From contig NZ_KB903251.1 in assembly GCF_000379685.1 (NCBI RefSeq), forward strand, positions 124,001 to 188,000: a DNA stretch of 64,000 nucleotides, written 5' to 3'. The position numbers were made by a program, and so were the translations under genes. A model generated the notes under the pieces. The model was not told the origin of the DNA and made no database searches. It saw only the letters and a program-made list of their open reading frames with translations. The stretch's first letter is position 1. The number at the start of each line of letters is the position of its first letter. Of this stretch, positions 50,394 to 57,555 are shown piece after piece. The DNA is from Catelliglobosispora koreensis DSM 44566. Lineage in GTDB: Bacteria; Actinomycetota; Actinomycetes; Mycobacteriales; Micromonosporaceae.

Positions 50394-50423
50394 ACGAACG
50401 GCCCGCACGCGCGGGCCGTTCGT
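50394..50423. terminator. Bidirectional hairpin terminator
   Basis: A perfect 13-bp stem (ACGAACGGCCCGC at 50394-50406 with 50411-50423) and a four-base loop are followed by GCTTTCT. It lies between two convergent genes and can serve both. Confidence 0.75.
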
Positions 50424-50428
50424 GCTTT

Positions 50429-51176
50429 CTACCGCTTCATCAGCGCGAAAAGGCCCCAGCCCAGCAACGGGCGCTGGAACATGGTGTAGCGCAACGGTTC
50501 CCGATCCAGCTCGGCCCGCATCTCGGGCGCGAGTTCATCATCGGGGTTGGCGTCGAGCCAGGTTCTGACGTTCAGCCATTGCGCGGCCACGTAGCGATCC
50601 CAGCTGTCCTCGTCGGCCAGCACCATTTCGACGACGTCGTAATTCAGCTCCTGGAAGTGGGAGATGAGGCCCGGCAAAGCCCGAAAGTCGCTGGGGGGAC
50701 TGGGCGAAGCAGCCTTCCACCGCCTCCTGGCTGGGAGGCTCGGCCCGCCAGAACGGTTCGCCGATGAGCATCAGGCCACCCGGGCGCAGGCTGCGTTCAA
50801 GCAGGCCAACGGTTCCGGTGACACCGCCACCGATCCAGGTCGCCCCGACGCAGGCGGCGACGTCCACGGGACTGTCGGCTATATAGGACGAAGCGTCGCC
50901 ATGCACGAACGAGACTTGAGCGGCGACGTCGAGGGCGGCGGCGCGTTCGCGAGCGGCGGCTAGGAACACCGTGCTGATGTCCACCCCGGTTCCCGTGATG
51001 GCATGCTCACGTGCCCACGTGCTGAGCATTTCGCCTTTGCCACAGCATAGGTCCAGCATGATGTCGCCGGGCCGCAGCCGTAAGGCGGCGCCAAGGGTCG
51101 TCAGCTTCTCTGGGGTGTAAGGGTTGAGAATCCGGTGATGACTCTCCCGGATGGTGTGTTGCCGCGCTAGATCCAC
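50429..51176 (-). pseudogene. SAM-dependent methyltransferase, single frameshift
   Basis: Residues 1-137 read MDLARQHTIRESHHRILNPY through the SAM motif LDLCCGKGEML and EPFWRAEP in one frame. The C-terminal 82 residues (ISHFQELNYDVVEMV, then a basic end) read in another frame from 50677. Removing one G of the six at 50693-50698 joins them to a 248-residue protein of normal length. So this is either a sequencing error, a recent mutation, or possibly a phase-variable gene. The enzyme class (UbiE-like fold) is clear and the substrate is not. Confidence 0.75.
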
Positions 51177-51219
51177 TGCGGCAAGCTAGCGCCCAGGCCG
51201 GTGACGTGGCAACAGGTTT

Positions 51220-51252
51220 TGTGACCTGCCTTTGAGTCGGCTTTGAAGCCAC
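51220..51252 (+). promoter_or_regulatory. 11-nt repeats upstream of a small secreted protein
   Basis: TGTGACC (51220), TTTGAGT (51231) and TTTGAAG (51242) are exactly 11 nt apart. A -10-like CATAGG (51266-51271) follows, so transcription would start close to the ATG at 51281. The sequence of the repeats resembles that of the array at 27811. Confidence 0.45.
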
Positions 51253-51280
51253 CATGAAGCGCATCCATAGGTTTGCCCGT

Positions 51281-51760
51281 ATGAAACGTCTCGCGTTACT
51301 AGCCACTGTCCTAACCGCGACAGCAGCCGCGGTTCTCGTTGGTGCGGCGCCCGCGGCGGCCGCGGTCGAGCTGAACTGCACCACCAGCACCTACACCATC
51401 CCCGACCCGTTCAACGGCACCCACACGGCCAGCTACGTTGGCAGCTACTGGACCCTTGGCGGGACGTGGCGCGTCTGGCACTTCACGTCCAACTACGGCT
51501 CCGGGAATATCTACAACGGAGCTGGCGCGGCCCGGTGCGACGCGTCTGGCCACCAGCTCAGCTGGACTGACCTGACCCGCGAAACGCTGACGGCCAGCGA
51601 CCATCCCAAATGCGGCACGACGAGCTACACCGTCGGCGACGACAGCTATACCTACCTCGGCAGCCGGTACAACAACGGCGACAGGTTCCGCTATTGGGGG
51701 CAGACGATCCAGTCGGGAATGATTCTGTTCCGTGGCGTCGCCGCGGCGCGCTGCGACTGA
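51281..51760 (+). CDS. Small secreted protein with an internal duplication
   Basis: This 159-residue protein has a signal peptide (MKRLALLATV to about 28, ending AAAA). The mature part consists of two similar halves, each ending in AARCD (GAGAARCD and GVAAARCD) and each with a GS(Y/R)-aromatic motif (GSYWTLGG and GSRYNNGD) and a Cys near its start. The four cysteines suggest two disulphides. I see no known family. The ATG at 51281 is chosen for the signal peptide and promoter spacing. An earlier ATG at 51254 touches the repeat array. Confidence 0.75.
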   Translation: MKRLALLATVLTATAAAVLVGAAPAAAAVELNCTTSTYTIPDPFNGTHTASYVGSYWTLGGTWRVWHFTSNYGSGNIYNGAGAARCDASGHQLSWTDLTRETLTASDHPKCGTTSYTVGDDSYTYLGSRYNNGDRFRYWGQTIQSGMILFRGVAAARCD

Positions 51761-51777
51761 CCTGTCCAGATAGGACT

Positions 51778-51811
51778 AAGCGGGCCATGCCGTCACCGGC
51801 ATGGCCCGCTT
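51778..51811. terminator. Hairpin terminator between convergent genes
   Basis: A perfect 15-bp stem (AAGCGGGCCATGCCG and its complement, 51778-51792 and 51797-51811) has a four-base loop (TCAC) and flanking T residues. It lies between the ends of two secreted protein genes. Confidence 0.75.
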
Positions 51812-51825
51812 TAGTTCCGCTGGGA

Positions 51826-52422
51826 TTACAGTGCTCGCTTGGCGGCTATTTCGGCGTACGCCTTGGTGAACTCGCGCAGCGCGGCGGCACGCCAAGGGTG
51901 GGGGTCAGGCTCGGCGAAGGAGCGCTGCAAAAGGGTGAGCCCATCGGACAGATCCTGGTCCGCGGCCGCCAGCCACGCCCGGTGCGCGGGAACGGTGGTC
52001 TGCTTGAGCTCGTCGTAGTAGCCAACGACACCGGGGCGGACACTAGCCGACCCGAGACTGCGCGCGGCGGAGCTGAACGCGCTCATGGCTTCCTGCTGCA
52101 GCTTCGCGGCGGCTGCCGGATCGCGCTGGATGTGCGCGTCACTCATCTTGGCCAGCCCGGCCGTGAGCTGCTCGTGGAACGCCTTGTCCACGGCCGCGGG
52201 CAGCGACACCGACGTGCCGAGGTCGATCTCCCAGAAGCACCGCTCACAGCCGATGATGCCGTCGATCTGGTCGATCCAGAACCACTTCTGCAGTTTGTCG
52301 CCAACCTGACTGATGACGTAGTACTTCTCGAGCCTCGGCACGGCCTGGGCCGGAGCCTGAACGAGCGTGGTAGCCACGACCGCTGCCAGGATCGTCGCAG
52401 CGAAGCCGGTGAATCGCTTCAT
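51826..52422 (-). CDS. Secreted helical protein of unknown function
   Basis: This 198-residue protein has a signal peptide (1 to about 27, ending APAQA). A mature domain follows with one CERC motif (IIGCERCFWEID) and long helices rich in Ala, Gln and Leu (LPAAVDKAFHEQLTAGL, KLQQEAMSAF). I do not recognise the family. The CxxC pair could be a disulphide or a metal site. The start at 52422 has AGG upstream. It is divergent from the second BTAD regulator, and a strong 11-nt repeat array lies in the 98-base spacer. Confidence 0.72.
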   Translation of the reverse strand: MKRFTGFAATILAAVVATTLVQAPAQAVPRLEKYYVISQVGDKLQKWFWIDQIDGIIGCERCFWEIDLGTSVSLPAAVDKAFHEQLTAGLAKMSDAHIQRDPAAAAKLQQEAMSAFSSAARSLGSASVRPGVVGYYDELKQTTVPAHRAWLAAADQDLSDGLTLLQRSFAEPDPHPWRAAALREFTKAYAEIAAKRAL

Positions 52423-52463
52423 CACATCACCTTTCCTATCGGAGGCCACCAGCGTCTCTGTCG

Positions 52464-52507
52464 GGATCACGGCTGCTTCAAGGCCTGTTCTGGGCCGGTT
52501 CACGGTG
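52464..52507. promoter_or_regulatory. Four tandem 11-bp units, SARP- or PHO-box-like operator
   Basis: Four contiguous 11-bp units read GGATCACGGCT (52464), GCTTCAAGGCC (52475), TGTTCTGGGCC (52486) and GGTTCACGGTG (52497). Each matches the shared pattern GGTTCACGGCC at 8 or 9 of 11 positions. They lie between the BTAD regulator and a divergent secreted protein gene. The pattern resembles both the PHO box (11-nt direct repeats with GTTCA) and AfsR sites of Streptomyces. Confidence 0.65.
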
Positions 52508-52520
52508 GCAAGGTGGGCGA

Positions 52521-54449
52521 ATGAGGGTGTTGGAGTCCAAACCCGATTTCAGTACCATTGACGCTTTGCTGCTATCGGGCGATATCGATGGTCTGCTTGA
52601 CGAGTTCGCTGACCTCGGCGACCGGCTACCGGCCGGGATGGCGTGGAGAGTCGGGCTCACGCACTACCTGCTTCGTGGTTCCCCGCGAGACGCGCTACGT
52701 GAACTGTCCAAAGGGGACGTCGGTGCGGAGAAGACCGCCGATGAGGCGATTCTCCTGGGCTGGCTGGCCTCGGTGCACTGGGCGCTGGGTGATCTCGAGG
52801 CATGCACGCGTGATGCCGAGCGGGCTTTCCTTGCCGCGCAAGCGTCTGGCTCGTGTCAGGCCAAGGCCGCCGCGCAGGTGAGCCTCGGATTGCGGGCGAT
52901 GCTCGCGGGCGACCGGGTGGGCAACGCGGCCCACTATGCCAAAGCCCTTCGTTATGCCTCCGCCGCCGCGGACAGCCTTCAGATCATCCGGGTACGCATG
53001 AACCGTGCCGCGCACTTCGGAGATGAAGGCAACTATCGCGAAGCGCTGGACGACTTGGCCGAAGCGGTCAAGCTCGCGACCGAGATCGGAAACCCGGTGC
53101 TGCTGGGCGTGGCTCTCACCAACGAAGGTGACACGTTCAGCGCCATGGGCCAGCTCGGTGAAGCCGTTAGCCGTTTTCACCAGGCGACACAGCTGTTTCA
53201 GCAAGCGGGCTCGGGCAAGGTGTCCTTCTCCCTGCTCAGTTTGGGTGACGTTCAGCGCCGTCGCGGGCAGCTCGCGTTGGCGCAAGCCGCTTATGAGGAA
53301 ACGATTCCGCTAGCGGAGGCGCACGGCCATACCCAGGTGCTCGTCGCGGCGCTTGCGGGACTTGCCGAGACTGTCTGCGAAGCCGACCCGGAAACGGGAC
53401 TACAGCTTGCCTCCCGGGCGCACAAGGAGGCGGTAGGTCCTTTCACGACAGTCGCGCTTTTGGCTCTGGCCAAGGCCACACTGGCGAGCGGAGATGTGGA
53501 ACGTGCCGGGCAGTTGGCCATCGAGGCCCAGCGGTCGGCGCGGGCCCACCGCGACCGGGCTTCCATCGCTCGCGCGCTGGAGCTTCAGGCACAGGTGTGC
53601 GCTGACTGGGAACGAGCCGGCCGTTATCTGGCCGAGGCCCGGGGAATTTGGATCGACCTTGGCTCAGCGTTTGACGCCGAGCGCGTCACTGTCGTTTTAG
53701 GAGACCACAGTCCGCTAGCTGTCGGACCGGTCGCTATCAGAACGCTGGGGCGATTTGAGGTTAGCGTTGGCGGTAAGCCGCTGCCGCCCTCGGCGTGGCA
53801 ATCACGCAAAGCCCGGGATCTGTTGCGGTTGCTTGTCGGGCGGCGAGGCCGGCCGATCGCCCGGGAGGAACTCGTCGACCTGCTGTGGGCCGACGAGCAA
53901 GGCGTGAGCACGGAAAAGCGCCTGCACCGGCTCGCTGTGGCACTTTCCATCGTGCGCGGTGTCGTGGATGGCCCGCGACAGTCCTCATCGGACAGTGTGG
54001 TGCTCGCCGACGGCTCAAGCATCGCCCTGGACACCAGCCGGATGAACATCGACCTGGAAACCTTTATCCGGCAAGCAGAACACGGGCTGCGATTGCATCG
54101 CGCGGGCAAGACCGACGATGGCCTGGCCGTGCTCATCGGGGCAGAACGCCGGTATACCGGGGATTTCATGGAGGACGAACCCTACGAGGCGTGGACGAGG
54201 GTTCCGCGCGAACTCGCTCGCGCGACCTATCTCAGGGTCGGGCGGGTGCTCGCCGAAGCCGCATTGCGCCGGTGCGACACCGACGAGGCGATCCACTATC
54301 TGCTGCGCATCCTGGCCGTCGACGGTTATGACGAGCAAACGCATCTCGACCTCATTGAGTCCTATGCCAAAGCGGGCCGCCACGGTGAGGTCCGGCGGGC
54401 GAGGGAACGCTACGCCGGGGCGATGGCTGAACTCGGCGTCACCGTTTAG
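52521..54449 (+). CDS. TPR regulator with C-terminal winged helix and BTAD, no ATPase
   Basis: This 642-residue protein has TPR-like helices (about 1-390). An OmpR-type winged helix (about 400-490, TLGRFEVSVG, SRKARDLLRLLV and REELVDLLWADE) and a BTAD at the C-terminus follow. The C-terminal third closely matches that of the regulator at 24740-27805, so they are paralogues. The ATPase part is missing here, and the protein is about 380 residues shorter. It is divergent from a secreted protein gene with an 11-nt operator array between them, which suggests control of that gene and itself. Confidence 0.85.
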   Translation: MRVLESKPDFSTIDALLLSGDIDGLLDEFADLGDRLPAGMAWRVGLTHYLLRGSPRDALRELSKGDVGAEKTADEAILLGWLASVHWALGDLEACTRDAERAFLAAQASGSCQAKAAAQVSLGLRAMLAGDRVGNAAHYAKALRYASAAADSLQIIRVRMNRAAHFGDEGNYREALDDLAEAVKLATEIGNPVLLGVALTNEGDTFSAMGQLGEAVSRFHQATQLFQQAGSGKVSFSLLSLGDVQRRRGQLALAQAAYEETIPLAEAHGHTQVLVAALAGLAETVCEADPETGLQLASRAHKEAVGPFTTVALLALAKATLASGDVERAGQLAIEAQRSARAHRDRASIARALELQAQVCADWERAGRYLAEARGIWIDLGSAFDAERVTVVLGDHSPLAVGPVAIRTLGRFEVSVGGKPLPPSAWQSRKARDLLRLLVGRRGRPIAREELVDLLWADEQGVSTEKRLHRLAVALSIVRGVVDGPRQSSSDSVVLADGSSIALDTSRMNIDLETFIRQAEHGLRLHRAGKTDDGLAVLIGAERRYTGDFMEDEPYEAWTRVPRELARATYLRVGRVLAEAALRRCDTDEAIHYLLRILAVDGYDEQTHLDLIESYAKAGRHGEVRRARERYAGAMAELGVTV

Positions 54450-54461
54450 TAGTTTGGCTCT

Positions 54462-55043
54462 ATGCGGGTCTACCTGGAAACTGACCGCCTTGTCCTGCGC
54501 TACCTGACGGCTGATGACGCGGACAACCTCATCGAGCTGGACAGCGACCCTGAGGTGATGCGCTACCTGAGCGGTGGCGAGCCCACATCACCTCAGCGGA
54601 TTCGCGAGGTGGTGCTGCCTTACATGCTTGAGTACTACGAGCAGGGTGACGCGTTCGGTTACTGGGCCGTGATCGAAAAGAGCACAGGTGAGTTCCTCGG
54701 CTGGTTTCACTTCAGGGAGCACCCCAGCGAAGGTGGCCCCGCTGGAGCGCCCGAGCGTGAGGGAATCGAGGTTGGTTATCGCCTGCTCAAGAAGGCCTGG
54801 GGCAAGGGCTACGGAACCGAAGGCACGAGAGCCCTGATCGAAAAGGGCTTCCGCGAGCTTGGCGTGCGGCGGGTCTACGCCGAAACCATGGCCGTGAACA
54901 CGGCCTCACGGCGTGTGATGGAGAAGTCCGGCCTGAGTTACGTGCGCACGTTCAAGCAGGACTGGCCGGAGCAGATAGAAGGCTCTGAGCAGGGCGAAGT
55001 CGAATACGCCGTCACCCGCGAAGAATGGCTGAAAAAATCTTGA
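54462..55043 (+). CDS. GNAT family N-acetyltransferase
   Basis: This 193-residue RimJ-like acetyltransferase has a RLVLRYLTADDADNL start, EVGYRLLKKAWGKGYGTEG (acetyl-CoA loop) and NTASRRVMEKSGL. The substrate is unknown. It starts 12 bases after the BTAD regulator stop, so it may be co-transcribed with it. The YCII and sigma genes follow 80 bases downstream. Confidence 0.85.
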   Translation: MRVYLETDRLVLRYLTADDADNLIELDSDPEVMRYLSGGEPTSPQRIREVVLPYMLEYYEQGDAFGYWAVIEKSTGEFLGWFHFREHPSEGGPAGAPEREGIEVGYRLLKKAWGKGYGTEGTRALIEKGFRELGVRRVYAETMAVNTASRRVMEKSGLSYVRTFKQDWPEQIEGSEQGEVEYAVTREEWLKKS

Positions 55044-55123
55044 GCCGGTAACGTAGTGGAGCGCCGCAGCCGTTCGTCATCCAGGTGAGCAGGTAAAGGC
55101 CGACGAGCGAGCAGGAGCGCAAA

Positions 55124-55471
55124 GTGAAGTATCTGATGCAGGTGTGCACCGACCCGGGCTACGAAGTCAGCGAGGCGGACGCCGCCAACATTCCCGATAT
55201 CGAGGCATGGGTGTCCGAAATGGACAGTCGCGGCGTGCGTCTCATGGGCAACCGGACCCGTCCCGCGAGCGAGGCGACGACGATCCGGGTGCGCGGGGGA
55301 GAGGTGCTGCTGACGGACGGTCCGTTCGCTGAGACCAAGGAACAGATGGCAGGCTTCGACATCCTTGAGTGCCGGGACCTCGACGAGGCGATCGAAGTCG
55401 CGTCCAAGCATCCGATGGCGTGGGCGGGAATGATCGAGATCCGTCCGTTCTGGCCGGACGACGAGGAGTAG
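55124..55471 (+). CDS. YCII-related (YciI-like) protein
   Basis: This 115-residue protein of the YCII family begins MKYLMQVCTDPGYEVS and contains the family block VLLTDGPFAETKEQMAGFDILECRDLDEA. In actinomycetes such proteins are commonly encoded directly before an ECF sigma factor of the SigI-like or DUF6596 type, as here. They may bind or modulate it. The start is GTG at 55124, with AGGAG upstream. Confidence 0.88.
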   Translation: MKYLMQVCTDPGYEVSEADAANIPDIEAWVSEMDSRGVRLMGNRTRPASEATTIRVRGGEVLLTDGPFAETKEQMAGFDILECRDLDEAIEVASKHPMAWAGMIEIRPFWPDDEE

Positions 55472-56654
55472 TCACGGACGCGGAACGTTTCGCGCGGATC
55501 TACGCCGATGGCTGGAGCCGGATCGTGGCCACCATGATCCGGCTGACCGGCGACTGGGATCTCGCCGAAGAGTGTGCTCAGGACGCGTACACCCAGGCAT
55601 GGCAAAAATGGGATGCCACCGGCATTCCCGGCCAGCCACTGGCCTGGCTGACGACGACTGCCCGCAACAAGGCGATCGACCGGATGCGCCGTGCCTCGCG
55701 TGAGGCGCAGAAGATGCAGGAGGTGGCGCAGATGGAACCCCCGCCCGCGCCGCAGCACGACTCCGAGATCCCCGATGAGCGCCTGGAACTGATGTTCACG
55801 TGCTGCCATCCGTCGCTGAACCTTCAGGCACAGGTCGCTTTGACGTTGCGCAGCCTCGCGGGCATGACGACGGCCGAGATCGCCCGGGCGTTTCTCGTTT
55901 CCGAGCGCACTATGGGGCAACGACTGTTCCGGGCGAAGGAAAAGATTGTCCACGCGGGCATCCCGTTTCGGGTGCCGCCGGCACACCTGTTGCCAGAACG
56001 GCTTCCGGCCGTGCTGCACGTCATCTACTTGCTCTTCAACGAGGGCTATGGCGACGCGTCCAAGCGGCGGCTGACCGATGAGGCGATCCGCCTGGGCCGG
56101 GTGCTGGTGGCTTTGATGCCTGACGAGCCGGAAGCCAACGGCATGCTCGCCCTCATGTTGCTGCACGACTCCCGGCGGACCGCCCGTGTCGGCCCCGATG
56201 GCGATCTCGTGCCGCTGGACGAGCAGGACCGTACCAAGTGGAATCAGGCCGATATCGCGGAAGGCTTGGCCCTGTTGCGTTCTGCGGCGGGACCGTTTCA
56301 GCTTCAGGCGGCGATCGCGGCGTGCCACACGTCAGCGGTCACCGACTGGGCCCGCATCGCTGACCTTTACGGACAGCTGGAAAGTTCGTTCCCAGTGCGG
56401 TGGTGCGCCTCAACCGTGCCGTCGCCGTCGGCTTCGCGCAGGGACCCGCACAAGCGTTGCCCTTGCTCGATGAGCTTGACAGCGAGCTCAACGGTTACTA
56501 CTTGCTGCCAGCCACGCGAGCCGACATGCTCCGCCGCGCGGGCCGGGCGGAGGAAGCGGCCGAGAGCTATCGGGCAGCCATCGCTTTGGCCCCAACAGAT
56601 CCCGAGCGCCGCTTCCTCCAGCACCGTCTCGACTCGTTGTCAGCGAGCCCCTGA
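55420..56654 (+). pseudogene. ECF sigma factor (DUF6596 type), frameshifted and with an unclear start
   Basis: The sigma-2 part (TGDWDLAEECAQDAYTQAWQKW), sigma-4 (LRSLAGMTTAEIARAFLVSERTMGQRLFRAKEK, about residues 145-180) and the extended C-terminal domain are all present, but in two frames. One missing C in the run at 56391-56393 explains the break, and the repaired length is 411 residues. No ATG, GTG or TTG exists at the expected start. The codons there are GTA and GTC (55468-55473), and the nearest in-frame GTG is 55420, inside the YCII gene. Sequencing error and decay are both possible. Confidence 0.75.
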
Positions 56655-57494
56655 GACCACCAGCATTTCGCAGGGCCCGGAAAACCCTTGTGGCCCTTCG
56701 AATTCTGAGAGCGCTGTCGCGATCTCGTCCCACGCCGCTTCGCGTTCGTGAGCGGGCAGCCCTGAAAGCATTTGGTGCAGCGCCCCAAACGATTCACGTT
56801 CGAACCGCACGCACTCGGCAGCTGACGGCAACCGCACCGGTGACGGCACGGTGTCCACCGTGATGTCCCGGAATCCGGCGCGGGCCAAGGTTTCCTCGGC
56901 GACGCCTGGGTTGCCGAGGCTGAACGGGCCAGGCTGTCCCGGGGCCGGCGGCGGAAGCTCTGCCCGGCGGCGGATGATGCCCACCGGCGTGGAGAAGAAC
57001 TTATTGCGGTCAGCCGTCGAGTAGACCACGGCGGCGAACCGCCCACCTGGCCGCAGCGCGTCACGAATGCAGCCGAGCGCCGCTTGCTGGTCGGGGAAGT
57101 AGATCAGCCCGACCCGTGAGATCGCCGCGTCGAAACTCTCCTCTGGCACCTGTAGCGCCTCGCCATCGGCCTCCTGAACGGCGAGGTTCCGTACGCCCGC
57201 GTTAGCCGCGGCAGCCATCGCGTAGTGGAGGATCTCCGGCGAGATGTCGGTCGCCAGGACGTGACCTGACGGGCCGGCCCGGTGAGCCGCCGCGATGGAC
57301 TGCCCACCCGCGCCCGCCGCGACATCGAGCACCCGGCTGCCCGCCCCGATCTTCGCCGCGTCGAGCATCTGGCTGGTCGCCGCGCCGAGCCAGTCTTCGA
57401 TAGTTGGCCCCCAGCGGTGCCACGCTTCGGCGGCGTCTTGCCACTGCTGCCGCGTGGTGCTCTTGTAGACCGCTGGGTCGAATGTCGTCGTCAT
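56640..57494 (-). CDS. Class I SAM-dependent methyltransferase (UbiE-like)
   Basis: This 284-residue methyltransferase has the SAM loop VLDVAAGAGGQSIAAAHRAG. Motif II is ATDISPEIL and a downstream LRPGGRFAAVVYS follows. The full set of motifs is intact. The substrate is unknown (quinone, lipid or small metabolite). Its 3' end overlaps the sigma gene by 15 bases on the opposite strand. The ATPase gene begins 61 bases away in divergent orientation. Confidence 0.85.
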   Translation of the reverse strand: MTTTFDPAVYKSTTRQQWQDAAEAWHRWGPTIEDWLGAATSQMLDAAKIGAGSRVLDVAAGAGGQSIAAAHRAGPSGHVLATDISPEILHYAMAAAANAGVRNLAVQEADGEALQVPEESFDAAISRVGLIYFPDQQAALGCIRDALRPGGRFAAVVYSTADRNKFFSTPVGIIRRRAELPPPAPGQPGPFSLGNPGVAEETLARAGFRDITVDTVPSPVRLPSAAECVRFERESFGALHQMLSGLPAHEREAAWDEIATALSEFEGPQGFSGPCEMLVVSGAR

Positions 57495-57555
57495 ACCCTG
57501 TACGCGCTAGAAGCACCGCGCGTTCCGCCAGATCCGGTCTAGCGATAATGGACGG

